Assembly: GCA_903813345.2 (NCBI GenBank) | Contig: CAIIXF020000002.1 | Span: forward strand, 23,078,455 to 23,142,454 | Reading direction: 5' to 3' | DNA from: Owenia fusiformis | Taxonomy: Eukaryota; Annelida; Polychaeta; Sabellida; Oweniidae | Length of the DNA stretch: 64,000 nucleotides | Shown: positions 35,170 through 48,200 of the stretch, piece after piece | How positions within the stretch are numbered: the stretch's first letter is position 1 | Layout of the letters: every line of letters begins with the position of its first letter | The notes under the pieces: model-generated | The model's database searches: none | What the model saw: the letters and a program-made list of their open reading frames with translations, nothing else | Told to the model about the DNA's origin: nothing | Made by a program: the position numbers and the translations under genes

Positions 35170-36235
35170 TGTCCCTTTTAAAGCTTCGTAGCCTTTAGCC
35201 CGTTTTACATATTTTGCGACTTTATTGTAGGACTGGAAAGAACAGTTGAGAACTATGTTTGGTGTGGCAGGGGTGCGGGAGGGGGTTATCGATTAATTTA
35301 ACTACTCTGCACAAAACGACATAAAAGATAGATCAATTAGGTTTATTAAAGTTTAATAATGATATAATCCTAATATATAATGAATATAATTCACAAGATG
35401 ATATATATTTACAAATGACTATTTACAGAATTAGAGTTTTGAAGATATTGTTTTCCCATATAACGGGGCTGATCTAATTGAACTCACTTTTAATTTAGAC
35501 TACTATATCACATCTCATAAAAAATCCATCATTTCCAAAATAAACTACGTTTAAATCATTAAACCTCTTTATAAATGTACATATGACATGAACAATTTCA
35601 GCACTACGGTAACATCCAGCAGCTTAAACTGAAATTACCTTCCCCCTCGAAATATATCGAGGTACCAAGATCCCTCAAAACCACGAGAAAAGTTGTTTGA
35701 GACAGTAAGGAATTTGATAAGAACGTTACCTTCTAGAGTCTTACCAGAGCAAAACTCCTATTGATATGATAAAAATGTTACTGAAAATGCCGATATAACT
35801 TCACTGAATGATGCAAAGTTTTGATAAATTTTAATTTGCAAATACAACGTTGAATTAAGAGTTTCTTCAGCCATGCTTGCCAAACTACAAACTAAAATCT
35901 GCCATTATAGCTTTGTTTATAATCCTAACATTATAGCTCTGTAGGTCAATAAATTAATGGTTACCCGCAAACAAAAATAATTACGTTCATGGGAGGGATA
36001 GATGTCCATTGTTAGCGACGGTATTTCAAAGAAAGCACTTTCAATTTGGAGAAAAGCAAAAATATTCAAATTCATAAGTGGGAGTCGATCAATCTGAAGT
36101 ATTATTAGTTATGTTTCAAGAGAACATCAAAATATTGACCATATAAATCACAGTTGCTGGATTTACACCACAGAATCCGCTAAAACGTTTTAGAAACCAA
36201 TCGGTATTACACAGAAACCAATCGGTATTACACCA
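35170..36235. other. gene-free stretch
   Basis: Ordinary AT-rich sequence. No coding frame, strong inverted repeat or RNA gene was recognised. Confidence 0.4.
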
Positions 36236-36239
36236 CTGG

Positions 36240-36480
36240 CGGATTAGGGGGGGGGGGGGGGGGGGCTGGGGGCCCGCCCCCCCCCCTTGGGTGGGTCCAG
36301 AAAAAAAAATTGGGTGGGCCAAAAAAGGCCTTAAGGCCCCAAAAAGTGGGCCTGTTTGGTCATAATTGGGCCTTTTAAGGCCTTATTTTTTAATTTCAGG
36401 CCAAATTTTGAAGAAAATGGGCCTCAAAATTTCAAATTTTGGGCCCACTTTTGGATTTTTGGGGCCCAAAATTTCGTCAC
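36240..36480. repeat. G/C homopolymer tracts and GGGCC-rich repeat
   Basis: A 19-base G run (36247-36265) is followed by a 10-base C run (36277-36286). After them come repeated GGGCCTTTTAAGGCC and AAATTTTGGGCCCA-like words. Related words occur near 58098-58140. It lies just past the F-box gene stop, and the last F-box codons run close to its edge. Confidence 0.6.
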
Positions 36481-36493
36481 TGTTGTTATTGAC

Positions 36494-37978
36494 TCATTGG
36501 ATTTTTTTCCAATGCAAATATTTTGAAAACTCCCCCCAAGGAAAGCACGTACTTCCCTCATCAACATCAGGAAGAGTCTCAATGGGCCTCCACGTGCGTT
36601 TTAAAGCGGTCGACACCCCCCTGACCAGATATTCTATTGAGATAATTTCATTATGCTTATGTTGATTTTGTTCTGATAAACCGATCTGTGTTTTAACCAG
36701 TTCAAAATGTTTCCAATTTTCCCCTTTGAGACTAGCAATAGCGATGGCAGTGCGGTAATTCAATTTTCCATGATAGCAGAAATATTGTAAGTTAGGGCAC
36801 ATGGTTACCATGGCAACAAGCTCGGTATCAATTTTATCACCTTGACAAAGGCTTGTGAATGCTTTCAAAGTACTAGGATATTTTTCAGTTATCGATGCTA
36901 AATCCTGGCCATCGTAATGGGCAAACCTGAAGTAACTTAGGGCAACTAATGGTATCTCAGGCTTCAGTAAGCCTGCGAGCTTCAAATATGGTACTCTTGT
37001 TGCTATGGAAACCTCCACCTTCAATTCTGGAGAAAACGCTGCAAGTTTCTTCCAAACACCTGAGGAAATATTTGGAATTTCAACACAATAATACTCTGAA
37101 TGGACCACCATAATTTTGAGAGTTTTCAAAGGAGCCCTCCTAATTTCAGTCAATGATAGAAGAACACTCTCATTTAACATGCTAGCACGAAGGCACAGAT
37201 GTTTCAGGTGCTTCAGATATCCCTTGAAAAGTGTTTCCATGTCGTTAGGTGTGGTTGCGATAATGGAATTATTGGTCTTCCATGATATGCTCTTCGAATT
37301 TGGATCCACCAAGAATAAATCCAACTTTTCTAAATTCTGAATCTGAGTATTGCTGGAGAGGGACCTCAATAAGTTAAATATCTGAACCTTAAAGGTAACA
37401 TCACGATCTGGGCGACGAGGCCTTAATTTCAATGCAAAAGAACGCAAGTGTGGTAGCTTACATGTACTTATCAAATTGCTTACTGGCTCATACAATTTTG
37501 CACGTGCAATTTGCATTCTCCCTCGTCTCCAATTTCTATGAGCTGTAAACATTTCATGTTCAGTTAGTTGTGCATTGAGGTCCAAAGTAAGTGATTCTAG
37601 TCTACATAATTTTGAGATGGCATTCATCACATCTTTCACAATTGGATAGAGATGATTGACTTCGCCGTGATACACCAGTCTTAAATCTCTGAAGAATTCT
37701 CCAAACTTTTCGATCATTGCTTTATTTCTTAATGCAAGGGTTGTACAGCTACTACTATTATAATCGGAATTTCCACAGATTAGAATCCCAACTTTATGCC
37801 AAAGTGATGGATGACTGAACATGTCATGCAATATGCTTGATGTACATGCAGCATTCAGTCTATCGGGAAGGTCCAGATACGACAATATCTGCACCAAGCA
37901 CACATGTGGAAGGTGGGTCAGGCACATCATCTGATTATGTTCATCGGGTTGATGGGGTTCAGATGCAGTTTCTTCCAT
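36494..37978 (-). CDS. F-box protein (substrate-receptor type)
   Basis: A single exon encodes 494 residues from ATG at 37978 to the stop at 36494. Residues about 20-63 match an F-box: LTHLPHVCLVQILSYLDLPD, then RLNAACTS and HPSLWHKV. F-box proteins bind SKP1 and recruit substrates to cullin-RING ligases. The remainder has irregular leucine-rich periodicity (LESLTLDLNAQL, LPHLRSFALKLRP, HLKHLCLRAS, APLKTLKIMVVHSE), consistent with an LRR-like substrate-binding part, though the repeats are too degenerate to assign a named subfamily. The frame extends 17 codons upstream to 38029, but a splice acceptor (CTCTGCAG) precedes NSDMEE, so 37978 is the likely start, with a non-coding exon upstream. The final residues abut a low-complexity repeat and may not be ancestral. 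Confidence 0.8.
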   Translation of the reverse strand: MEETASEPHQPDEHNQMMCLTHLPHVCLVQILSYLDLPDRLNAACTSSILHDMFSHPSLWHKVGILICGNSDYNSSSCTTLALRNKAMIEKFGEFFRDLRLVYHGEVNHLYPIVKDVMNAISKLCRLESLTLDLNAQLTEHEMFTAHRNWRRGRMQIARAKLYEPVSNLISTCKLPHLRSFALKLRPRRPDRDVTFKVQIFNLLRSLSSNTQIQNLEKLDLFLVDPNSKSISWKTNNSIIATTPNDMETLFKGYLKHLKHLCLRASMLNESVLLSLTEIRRAPLKTLKIMVVHSEYYCVEIPNISSGVWKKLAAFSPELKVEVSIATRVPYLKLAGLLKPEIPLVALSYFRFAHYDGQDLASITEKYPSTLKAFTSLCQGDKIDTELVAMVTMCPNLQYFCYHGKLNYRTAIAIASLKGENWKHFELVKTQIGLSEQNQHKHNEIISIEYLVRGVSTALKRTWRPIETLPDVDEGSTCFPWGEFSKYLHWKKIQ

Positions 37979-38096
37979 GTCTGAATTCTGCAGAGCCGAG
38001 GTTGTTACACTTAAAAACAAATAACACAATACAATTTACGCTGTACACAGAATTTAGGCCATCGTTCGACGTAATATTGATTCAAATCGGGGCTCA

Positions 38097-38615
38097 TCCA
38101 ATACTCCGAAACCCATCACTCCGAAATTCATCATTCCGAAACCCATCACTCCGAAACCCATCAGTCCGAAATTCATTACTCCGAAACCCATCACTCGGAA
38201 ATTCATTACTCCGAAATCCATTACTCTGAAAACCATCACTCCAAAATTCATTCCGAAACCTATCACTCCGAAATGCATTACTCCAAAACCCATCACTCGG
38301 AAATTCATTACTTCGAAACGAATCACTCCGAAGTTCATGATTCCGAAACCCATCACTCCGAAACCCATCACTCAGAAATTTATTAATCCGAAACCCATCA
38401 CTCGGAAATTCATTACTCCGAAATCCATTACTCTGAAACCCATCACTCCGAAATTCATTCCGAAACCTATACCTCCGAAATGCATTACTCCAAAACCCAT
38501 CACTCGGAAATTCATTACTTCGAAACGAATCATTCCGAAATTCATCACTTCGAAACTCATCACTCCAAAATTCATTTCTCTGAAACCCATCACTCCGAAA
38601 CTCACTCCAAAAATC
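38097..38615. repeat. 15-bp satellite with a 207-bp higher-order repeat
   Basis: The basic unit is close to CATCACTCCGAAACC. Variants are ordered, not random: the block starting CCCATCACTCGGAAATTC at 38187 recurs at 38394, including a truncated unit, so blocks of about 14 units have been duplicated with a 207-bp period. Because 15 is divisible by 3 and the unit lacks stops, both strands carry long open frames, which are not genes. The array lies just upstream of the F-box gene. Confidence 0.8.
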
Positions 38616-38939
38616 GAATGATAATACGAGTACTATGGTCACAAACAAGATAAGGTTGCAATCATGGCGACAGTAATAGATGAATAGTCTAGTAGGACTG
38701 AGGGAATGTCATATGCAGCCTAGTTATGATAAATCTTTAAACACAATTTTATATACCGATAGGATAAATTTTGTTGTTAACATTTCCATCTCAAGGACAG
38801 TGCCTCGTCTTGGGTCTCTTAGGGTCATATTTTCATTAATTCTTCAAAAACCTTAATACTTTGATTTTAGTACTGACAAACCAAGATATAACATCTAAGG
38901 TGGTATTCTCTATCTAAGATATCACGAATTACATTTTAT

Positions 38940-39015
38940 AAAAAATGGCGGCCATTTTGAATTGAGCAGCCATATTGAAATTCCTTCTTGAGCAGAAATC
39001 CTATATCCATAAGTA
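38940..39015 (+). mobile_element. family G fragment
   Basis: AAAATGGCGGCCATTTTGAA, GAGCAGCCATATTGAAATTC and a CTTGAGCAGAAATCCTATA stretch match the segment just before the microsatellite in the 3335 and 8697 copies. Neither end is present. Confidence 0.5.
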
Positions 39016-39985
39016 CCCTTGTATGAGACTTATTCAAAGAAATGTATTTGGACTACACCATCTTTGGCAGTTCTGTAGCTTGTTTTCTGACAGTTTGTTT
39101 GAAATGATGTATTTAGAATTTAAACACTTATGACATACATCACCTTCTCTAGAAAAAAATCTACTGTGCATCGAAATCAAAATTCTATTGCCAGCATGGT
39201 ACTCAATAGACATAAGTATGATGATAACGTTGACAAAAATAAAGTGAACTTTCAAATTTCTTAAAAAACACTTACTGAAGCTGAACGGATATAGATGCGC
39301 TGCATATTCCTATATGTTTACTTCATATAAGTATCCGGTTAAATCTTTCCGTTCACGTTTACGTTGTGAAAAACATTGCAAGCTTAACCTCTCTAATAAT
39401 ACAAAGGTACCTTGGATATGTATGTAAATTATAATGATGCAATAATTACCTGTCGATACCCACTCTGGTCGAAACGGTTGCGTTCTTTAACAGTCAAAAT
39501 CTCTGCGTTTAGTAGGGAGGATACCTTTTTATTTACTATATATCGTTCCCTATTGTTTCTCAAAATCTAACTTTATGTCCTCTCTTATTTTTAAGCAGTG
39601 GCTCTTTTCTATTTACTTGTAAGTCATCTTGATCTGCTATTTGAATGCATTCTATCGTTTGGAGTCTCACCTTTTGAAAAAACTGATTTATATTTACGAA
39701 ATGTGTTACACCGCGCAATTGTAAACACACTGTTATAAAGAAAAAACATTCTTTATTCCTACATAAAATAAAAACGTTCCTCATTTCACGTGCCGGATAT
39801 ATCTCCCGTGTTAGCTTCAATTAAAACTGCGTTGAAAAAAAACGTTCATTCTCAAGAAGTCTTATTTCTCCTTTTTTCGGAATTTTGGTTTTGGTGTATT
39901 GGAATCAGGGTTTTTGGTTTAGAGTAGCCTTACAGGTTTCGGAATGATGGCGAGGCCCGACGTTGTATCGAATGCTTTAATTTGC

Positions 39986-40656
39986 CTTTGGAGGAGAATG
40001 TATCCACCTGGTCTCACTTATGGAGGAGAATGTCTCCACCTGGTCTCACTTATGGAGGAGAATGTCTCCACCTGGTCTCACTTATGGAGGAGAATGTCTC
40101 CACCTGGTCTCACTTATGGAGGAGAATGTCTCCACCTGGTCTCACTTATGGAGAAGAATGTCTCCACCTGGTCTCTCTTATAGAGGAGAATGTCTCCACC
40201 TGGTCTCTCTTATAGAGGAGAATGTCTCCACCTGGTCTCACTTATGCTGGAGAATGTCTCCACATGGTCTCACTTATGGATGAGAATGTCACCACCTGGT
40301 CTCACTTTTGGAGGGGAATATCTTCACCTGGTCTCACTTTTGGAGGGGAATATCTTCACCTGGTCTCACTTTTGGAGGGGAATATCTTCACCTGGTCTCA
40401 CTTTTGGAGGGGAATATCTTCACCTGATCTCACTTTTGGAGGGGAATATCTTCACCTGATCTCACTTTTGGAGGGGAATATCTTCACCTGGTCTCACTTT
40501 TGGAGGGGAATATCTTCACCTGGTCTCACTTTTGGAGGGGAATATCTCCACCTGGTCTCACTTTTGGAGGGGAATATCTTCACCTGGTCTCACTTTTGGA
40601 GGGGAATGTCACCACCTGGTCTCACTTTTGGAGGGGAATATCTTCACCTGGTCTCG
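39986..40656. repeat. 32-bp minisatellite with two homogeneous blocks
   Basis: About 21 units of a 32-bp repeat. The first ten or so read CTTATGGAGGAGAATGTCTC then CACCTGGTCTCA. From about 40305 the units switch to CTTTTGGAGGGGAATATCTT then CACCTGGTCTCA. Since 32 is not a multiple of 3, the plus-strand frames each show the same 32-residue periodic peptide; these are treated as repeat artefacts. Confidence 0.85.
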
Positions 40657-40703
40657 TATACTCGAAGTGGCCTCAGACTAGAGTAAAATATTGGAGGCAA
40701 TTA

Positions 40704-41172
40704 TTTCAATTAGCAAACCAATGTTTTCATCGAAATTCAAATGTGGTCAAAATATCCATTTTTTGGCTGATGACCTCATAGCAATCAAAAGACTCTTTTG
40801 TTGGATCCTTTCGAAGACCCGTTTCAAATAATTTTTACATTTATTTACATCTTCAAATATTTACAGAACAATGTTTCTATTGTTTCAATTAGCAAACCAA
40901 TATTTTAATCGAAATTCAAATGAGGTCAAAATATTTATTTTTAAGCAGATGCCCATATCAATCAAAAGACTCTTTTGTTGGACCCTTTCGAAAATAAGCT
41001 TGACACTGATCGGTGAGAGCACAAGTTTGTAAAATTATGACTATTTACTCCTCTATAGTCTTTATTGCCCCTTTAAGAACTAATGGGTGGCGACAAGTGT
41101 AGCATTAAAGAAACTCAAAACCTGTTTCAAATAATTTTTACATTTATTTACATATTCAAATATTTACAGAAT
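40704..41172. repeat. 179-bp direct duplication with a third partial copy
   Basis: TTTCAATTAGCAAACCAATG at 40704 recurs at 40883, both followed by ATCGAAATTCAAATG, AAAAGACTCTTTTGTTGGA and CCTTTCGAA. The segment GTTTCAAATAATTTTTACAT then TTATTTACAT at about 40825 recurs at about 41127. No coding content. Confidence 0.6.
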
Positions 41173-42203
41173 ACAAATGTAATCTACACGTGAGCAATAT
41201 CAAATCGTGTGAGGCTATTTACAAGTCTCAATGTTTAAATCAAAGCCATTGAGTCATCTTTTGCAACACTATTGAGGTGCAGCTACACGTTTTAAGAAAA
41301 TTTGTATGTGATTTGTATGTGAACGTGTAGAATTATACACCTTTGGGGACTAGTTCATTAATGGTACAGAACAGAAAGCGAGCAAAATCAGAATGAGGTG
41401 TCACTACCTTGTTTTCCACTATACAGTGCAAGGGAGAACGTAATATCCCAAACGCGCCTCGTTCACAAATTCAATGTATTTGGTGTCAGGGTTTTTTATT
41501 AGCCCCTGTCTTCCAATGTCTTATCAAATATAATGTTCAATTTTATTGTATATGAACGTAAGCCATAAGTATGGCAAAATTCTAGGCGAAGCGAAAATTC
41601 AGTCTTATACTCATTTCATATGAAGAAGTATCTTGTATTCCATGACTGCAAACATACGAGACACCCTGTAACTGGGGATTCTTTACAATTAAACAATAAA
41701 ATTTGTTTCGTACTCCCCTTGTCATTTAATATCAACAAAGCCTCGATAAGAGAGGTGGAAGACGGTTTTGATTATCAGAACATGATTGTTCGAACATAAC
41801 AACAGTTTAAGGAATGAATTCGTATGGTAAAACATTATGTCACTGCATCTTCGAATTCCAAGTGGTTATAACAAGTTGGAGCAACTAATACCTTGAGAAT
41901 CAAGATGGTGTCACTGCGGACAGTACGCTTCGAACTTATCGTAATTCAAAACACGCAGTGTATTTGCATTTACATCTGCCAAGACCCCACTCCCAGTTTA
42001 AGTGTCAATCGAAATCGAATGAGAGACACATTGTAGATTCTACTGATGCATCGTCTCCAACCCATGGTGTCATGTTGGGTTCATTGGATATTTTATCAAT
42101 GTAACAAATAAGAGCACATCACATGTCTAAACGTTTAGAATGCAAAACTATTTGACTGTTGTATTAACTACAACAAAATCTACTGCCATTTGAGCCATCC
42201 AGC
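41173..42203. other. gene-free stretch downstream of the channel gene
   Basis: No coding frame was recognised. Part of it may be the 3' UTR of the minus-strand channel gene that ends at 42204. No RNA gene or strong repeat was seen. Confidence 0.35.
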
Positions 42204-45200
42204 CTATTCTTCATTTATTTCCCATAATGAATAAAATATCCAATATACCCCATTGAATATAACAAACACCAATGGGAACCCTACACGTGATATTTTGTCC
42301 ACGAAACGGGCCTTTTCCTTGCCATCGGGGTCTCTGATGTATGTCGGAGCCTTCTTGCTACTACCATTTTCTACCATCTGAAAGCAAAACATATTTGAAA
42401 GATTAAATCGCTTGAAATCTTAGACATACACATACATAGAAATACTACTTTGGGAACTATAAATATAGCCTAAAATGACGTCTTACATCCTGTTGACACA
42501 AATCTCAATCAAGTAGTAGCAAAATTGGGGATCCAGAAACAGAAATAAAGGAGGCAAGCATAACATCTGGGATGGGGGGCTAATCCAGAATATTTCGAGA
42601 CTGGTCTGATGAAATAGCTGGAATTTTCAAAAACATATTCTGATCGAGGATAAAATGTAAGACGCCCCCGCCCCTCGTCTCGTAAAAACTCAAAAGAAGA
42701 AACAACTTCAATTAATTATTTGTCAACTAAATGTATATTGTTAATTGCTTATTTATTATAATTTGCATAAGAGATACGAAGCAAACAAAAGTAACAAGTA
42801 TACAATACAGTCAAATAAAACATCCAAAATATGCCATAACAAATAAAGAATCAAATTAAATACTTTAAAATTATAAATAAATCATAAAAATGATATTTCT
42901 GACTATATATGTAAATGCACATGAGCTTGTTTTATGGTACCTATAAAAGTATCTATTCTACTGTTAAAAGAAAATATTTAATATGGATATAAGCAAAGGG
43001 TCATAATAACCTCGTGCACATACTCTTCAAATAGAGCTTTTGTGTGAATGTATATTTTATGTTACCCGAACATGTGCATAGAACGATGGTGATCTAAACC
43101 AATTGATAGATATCCATACTTAAATCTAGAGGAAAAAAGAGGAAATTAAATGATGATAACCTAAGCCTATTTTAAGGTCCTCTCTCCTACAGTTCCATTC
43201 GGGATATTTGTTTGTAATTCACAATTGCTTCTATAACATTACACATTTTCCAAAATCAATAAAAAAAAATATAAAAAATATTATAATGTGTTGAAATTGA
43301 TTAAAAGTGCCGTTGATTTGATTTCTCACCCTATGTTGATGGAATTCATTTTGCCGAAATCGCTAAATCAGTAAATGTGATGAGAAATTGTATTGCTTTT
43401 TATTACATTATTCTACAAGGAATTGAGTAGGTTCCTTGGAAAACGAATTCCATCTGTAAATTGTGCCTTATGTACGAGTCAACTTTGTTATCAACTCATA
43501 AATGCCGTGGAAAACAGTAAGAGGAGATGGACAGAAGAAACTCCACCAAATGCTGTATACTCATATGCTTAACTAATAACATAATAAGCCCATATCCCTA
43601 CCACCTCGATTAGTTCTAGCATAAATCATAATGAAGCCGTGTTAAGCGACCAAAATTTTGATCCCCCAAGAACATACCTCATATTCATTTTTATTAAGTT
43701 CCTCTGGTTTTCTCCGGATGCTCATCCTCGCTCTTACCTCCTTCCGACTCAGTACATTTACCACAGCAAACTCAATCAACCCTCCGAATACAAACAACAG
43801 ACACGTGGACATCCATATATCAATAGCCTTGACATAGGATACTTTGGGTAGCGTCTGTCTCGCTCCGGCACTTTGTGTCGTCATGGTGAGAATTGTTAGA
43901 ACGCCCAATGAGATTCTAGCAGGAACAGCGTCAACGCTGATCCAAAAGGAGACCCAAGAGAGAATAACAACCAGAATGCTCGGCACATAGGTCTGGATGA
44001 TATAGAATCCAATGGCTCTCTCAAGTATGAAGTTGGCTTGTAAACAGGTGAATGTACCTTGAACATATACATTTATGTTTTTATTATAAAAAGAGACATA
44101 ACTTTTATATCATATTTAGCATAGTAGCAGGCTCTCTGATCAGTAAACTTCACACATTTGCGGCTTTTTATATTGTTTGTTAATAATCCACAAAGGGTGC
44201 ATATTTCTTATAAACCTATGTGAAAGTAATTGTTCACCTGTTGATAGAGTGGTTGTACAGCTTTTGGTGCTGTTTCCTTTCAGACTAAACTGTGGTAATT
44301 CCAAGCCTTTTTTAAATTTTATTGGATCTTTGTCAGCCCATTTGAACATTAGTTTGTCTGCAGTGTAGGCATCTAGAACGGAAAATCTTATCTTATTCAC
44401 ATTTAATAAATGCAAAAATGTATATGAATATCAGTTTTAATTCCAAACTATGCAATTCTGAATCCATTTACCAACTAATACAAATCAGAACCTAGTTGTC
44501 CATAGAATAGTTGTGTTTTCCATAGAATCTTATAAGCTCGTCTCTATATAGTACTCACAACTTTCGATTATCATACTGCAGATCTGTGTGTCTAGTGGGA
44601 ACTTGTGGAGCTTCATTGGACATGATAACGTTAACGTTATTCTGAAAATGATTAACAAAGTTATATAATGAAGTTCGAAAGCAGCACAAATATCTAGACC
44701 AAACACCGTGACACTGAAAATTAACGAATGGCTTAATCTAAAAAATGTTCCCCATTTTTAACATTCTCTCGTTACATTAATAAGTTCATACAGGTAAACG
44801 GAATTCTACTCTCTTGTTTTCATTATTCCTGTCATGAGAACACTTGATACTGATAGCTTTCTAGACACCATGTATCATTCATCATGGGGAATCATGACAT
44901 TCTATTAGCTTCTTTCTTGAGGTATATTTCTAGTTGAAGGCAGAAAGACGTGATGAGTATATATGAGAATACCATGTATAATCATAGGCAGAAATGAAAT
45001 AAATCATATTTATAATCATTGGTTTTGGGATGATGTAAAGATGTCAGCATTGGTAGAATCTTATGATTGGCGTGCCCTCTTTACTTAGAAATTATTTCTG
45101 TCGCCCTTTAGCGGATGTTTAAAAGTGTACTAGTGTGCCTTTCTTCAGCACTTTGTGTCGTAATGGTGAGAATTGTTAAGACTCCCAAGGAGCTTCTTGT

Positions 45201-48200
45201 AGTGATAGTAGTGTACTATGTGTACATAAATGACAATTATCTAAAATTTAGACATATACTCTCAAATTTACTAAAGATGAAAACGATGGACGAATGAACC
45301 GTTGGATGTTGTACAAGAAACTAATTTAAATTATTTTACTACTGTATTCGATGGCCTTCAATCTCAAGTTTAGGGGTCCTATTTCTCACCAACCTTGAGC
45401 TGTAGAGAATATCTCCATTTTGATAGATTCTCAACAATTTATTAGGCACAGTGATATCATGGAAGTGTGACTTCTTCTCATTGTAGAAGTAAAGATCTGG
45501 CACCCATATATTGTCTATCATCCGGGAATCCAGGGCGATTGAACTCTCGTTGACGATACCATTCAAGGCAAGTCTCTTATCGTTCCAGGTCTGGCGGAGA
45601 AACATCGTCACAATGTAGTCCTTAATTGAATTGAATTTGATTAAAATTAATTGGTGACTCGGACGCCATTTGGAAGATTGAAGTAGAATATGTAAAGCAT
45701 TTATAGAAAAAGCAATATACTGGACGTGTTTTAGCTCAAATATTCATAGTGTATTGGGTTGTCCAGTAAATGGATTATTGAGTAGTTTGCAGGAGTAAAG
45801 GGGAACACATCACTACAATTACAATGAACTCGTTACCATGGTGCTCTCATTGATGGAGTCAAAGCTCAAGATCATAAGCTCCACTGCATTCATTGTACCT
45901 CCTCCTAAATTAAAAAAAAAATCGAGTTTAAACATTCAACATGTAGTTACATTATAATAGCAAGAGTAATTATCTTTTTGTTTTCTTTTATTCATTTTCT
46001 TCATTTATGGGATATGTCATTTTAAATATACTCGAACAAGAAGACTAATAAAATAGACCAGTAAATGAAATTTCAGTTATGTATGATTAGTCTTTATAAG
46101 TTAGATATTTCTAAAGCAGGAACTCTTATTAGACAAACAATATTTAGATATTTAGTCAGCAAAAAAGATAATGTAAAATTGTCAGATTCAAAAACGTTGA
46201 CTGCTCTCTAATAACAGGAAAAATGACAAATATCATTTCACTAGTACTTTTCAGTGATGCTATCTAACTGATTGATTCAAATATAAGTAATAAGTAAATT
46301 TATGAACTGCTTGAATGGAAATAGCACAGTATGGTCGGTGATAAAGCCATTCAACTCTCTTTTTCTTCATTAAGCGTGCTGTTTGCATTCAGTGTTAAAA
46401 ACCATCAGCAAACTTCGAAGTAAATATAATTAAATCACTGTTATAATCACTGTCTATAAATGTGGAGTTGCATATTTTCTTCTGTTGATAGATAAACGTC
46501 TACTAGACATGCTAATGCACTACATATTTTCATGCATGGTTACATTTTGGGTATATTTGTAGATGTTATACAAGCCCATGAATCAACTGAGTAATGTTGA
46601 CAATGAATTACACTTTTAAATCTAAAAAACGCTGAGAAATTGAATTAAAGTGACAATGAATTATACACTTTTGAAACCTAAAACACTTGAATAAAAGTGA
46701 CATTGAATTACACTACTGAAACTCAAAACACGCTGAAGAAAATCAAATAAAAGTGACAATGAATTACACTACTGAAACGTATAATACGCTCATGAAAATT
46801 GAATAAAAGTGACAATGAACTACACAATTGAGATCTAAAACACGCTGATATAAATTGAATAAAACTGACAATGAATTACACTACTGAAACCTAAAACACG
46901 CTCATGAGAATTGAATAAAAGTGACATTGAACTCCACAGTTGAAAGCTAAAACACGCTATTGAAAATTAAATTGAATAAAACTGGCAATACACTACATTA
47001 CAGAAGCCTAAAATACGCTTATGGAAATTGAATAAAAGTGACAACGAATTACATGCTAATGAAAATTGAATAAAACTGGCAACAAATTACATTACGTAAA
47101 ACCTAAAACATGCCAAATTAAAATTTAGTAAAAGTGACAATGAACTACACTACTGAAACCTAAAACACGCTCATGAGAATTGAATAAAAGTGACAATGAA
47201 TTACACTAAAACACGCTCATGGAAATTAAATAAACGTGACACTGCATTATACCAGTATGTATGAACCTTTATCATTAACAAAGTGGCATATTCTTTATTG
47301 TGTGATAAAAAAACAGGCACTGACACTGACATCGATGACAAATTTGCAGCATCGATAATTTGATTAATGCAACTTACAAAAAGTTTGTGATTCACAGTCG
47401 ATATACTTGCATTCATAACCTTACACTTGATATTGATGTATTTCAATCTACATTTGGAAATTATATTCCAACATTCTTGGGGCACAAGAAAATAAGCTCC
47501 TTGGTAAGAGGTTGCTGGGGTTATAATGTTATTCGGTAGGTTCTGGCTTCTAAACTAAGTATGAGGGTACATCCTCCGAACAAAGGACTCCAGACATCAT
47601 CCACTCTGGGAGGGAGGGAGAAAGGAAGGACTAGAGCGTATATATCCATTTTGTCAATTTGTGCATTTGGCTGCTTAAATGAATAATGTATACTGTTTTA
47701 TAATGAAACATGAAGCATCAAATTAGAAATGTTTGAATATATTGTTTAATATGAATCAAAAAGCCATTGGCACTAGATGATGATGTAATTATTTAGGAAT
47801 ACAGCTCTCTCAGAAATAGGAGTGATATCAACAGTTCAACTTCAATATAGAAAACCCATTCCTTTAAAATATTGACTCAACATTCTGATATGGTGTCTTG
47901 TTATGTTTTTCTTTCGTATAATTAGGGTATGATATAATAGGGCGGCTCTCCCCAGAATTCCAAGATGGTCTTGTTTTTCATTGGTCTACGAATCACTTAT
48001 CGAAAACAGATGTGGAAGATTCAAAATTATGAATTATGGCTTATCTCCTCATCACAGGCGCGTTCAAAAAAGCAAATTCATTAATATTACCCAACATAAG
48101 TATGCAAAAGTAACAAACTGAACTGACTCAAATGTAGTCCAAAAGTATTTTGACTGTCCCGTTTTTTACTTGAGCCTGTGATTCTCTGTATTTACAGTGG

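Noticed and set aside
38054-38648. Long open frames on both strands (up to 184 codons)
   Set aside because: They are produced by a 15-bp stop-free satellite. Mentioned as a finding only because of its higher-order structure.
39986-40656. CRISPR-like regular repeat spacing
   Set aside because: Units are contiguous 32-bp copies without unique spacers, and the genome is eukaryotic.
39944-40781. Several overlapping plus-strand open frames encoding MSPPGLTYGG-type repeats
   Set aside because: They arise from the 32-bp minisatellite read in all frames. Composition is dictated by the DNA repeat and there are no splice or start signals of note.
45115-45297. 60-codon plus-strand frame
   Set aside because: It is antisense to the TM2 relic, whose similarity on the minus strand explains the conserved sequence.
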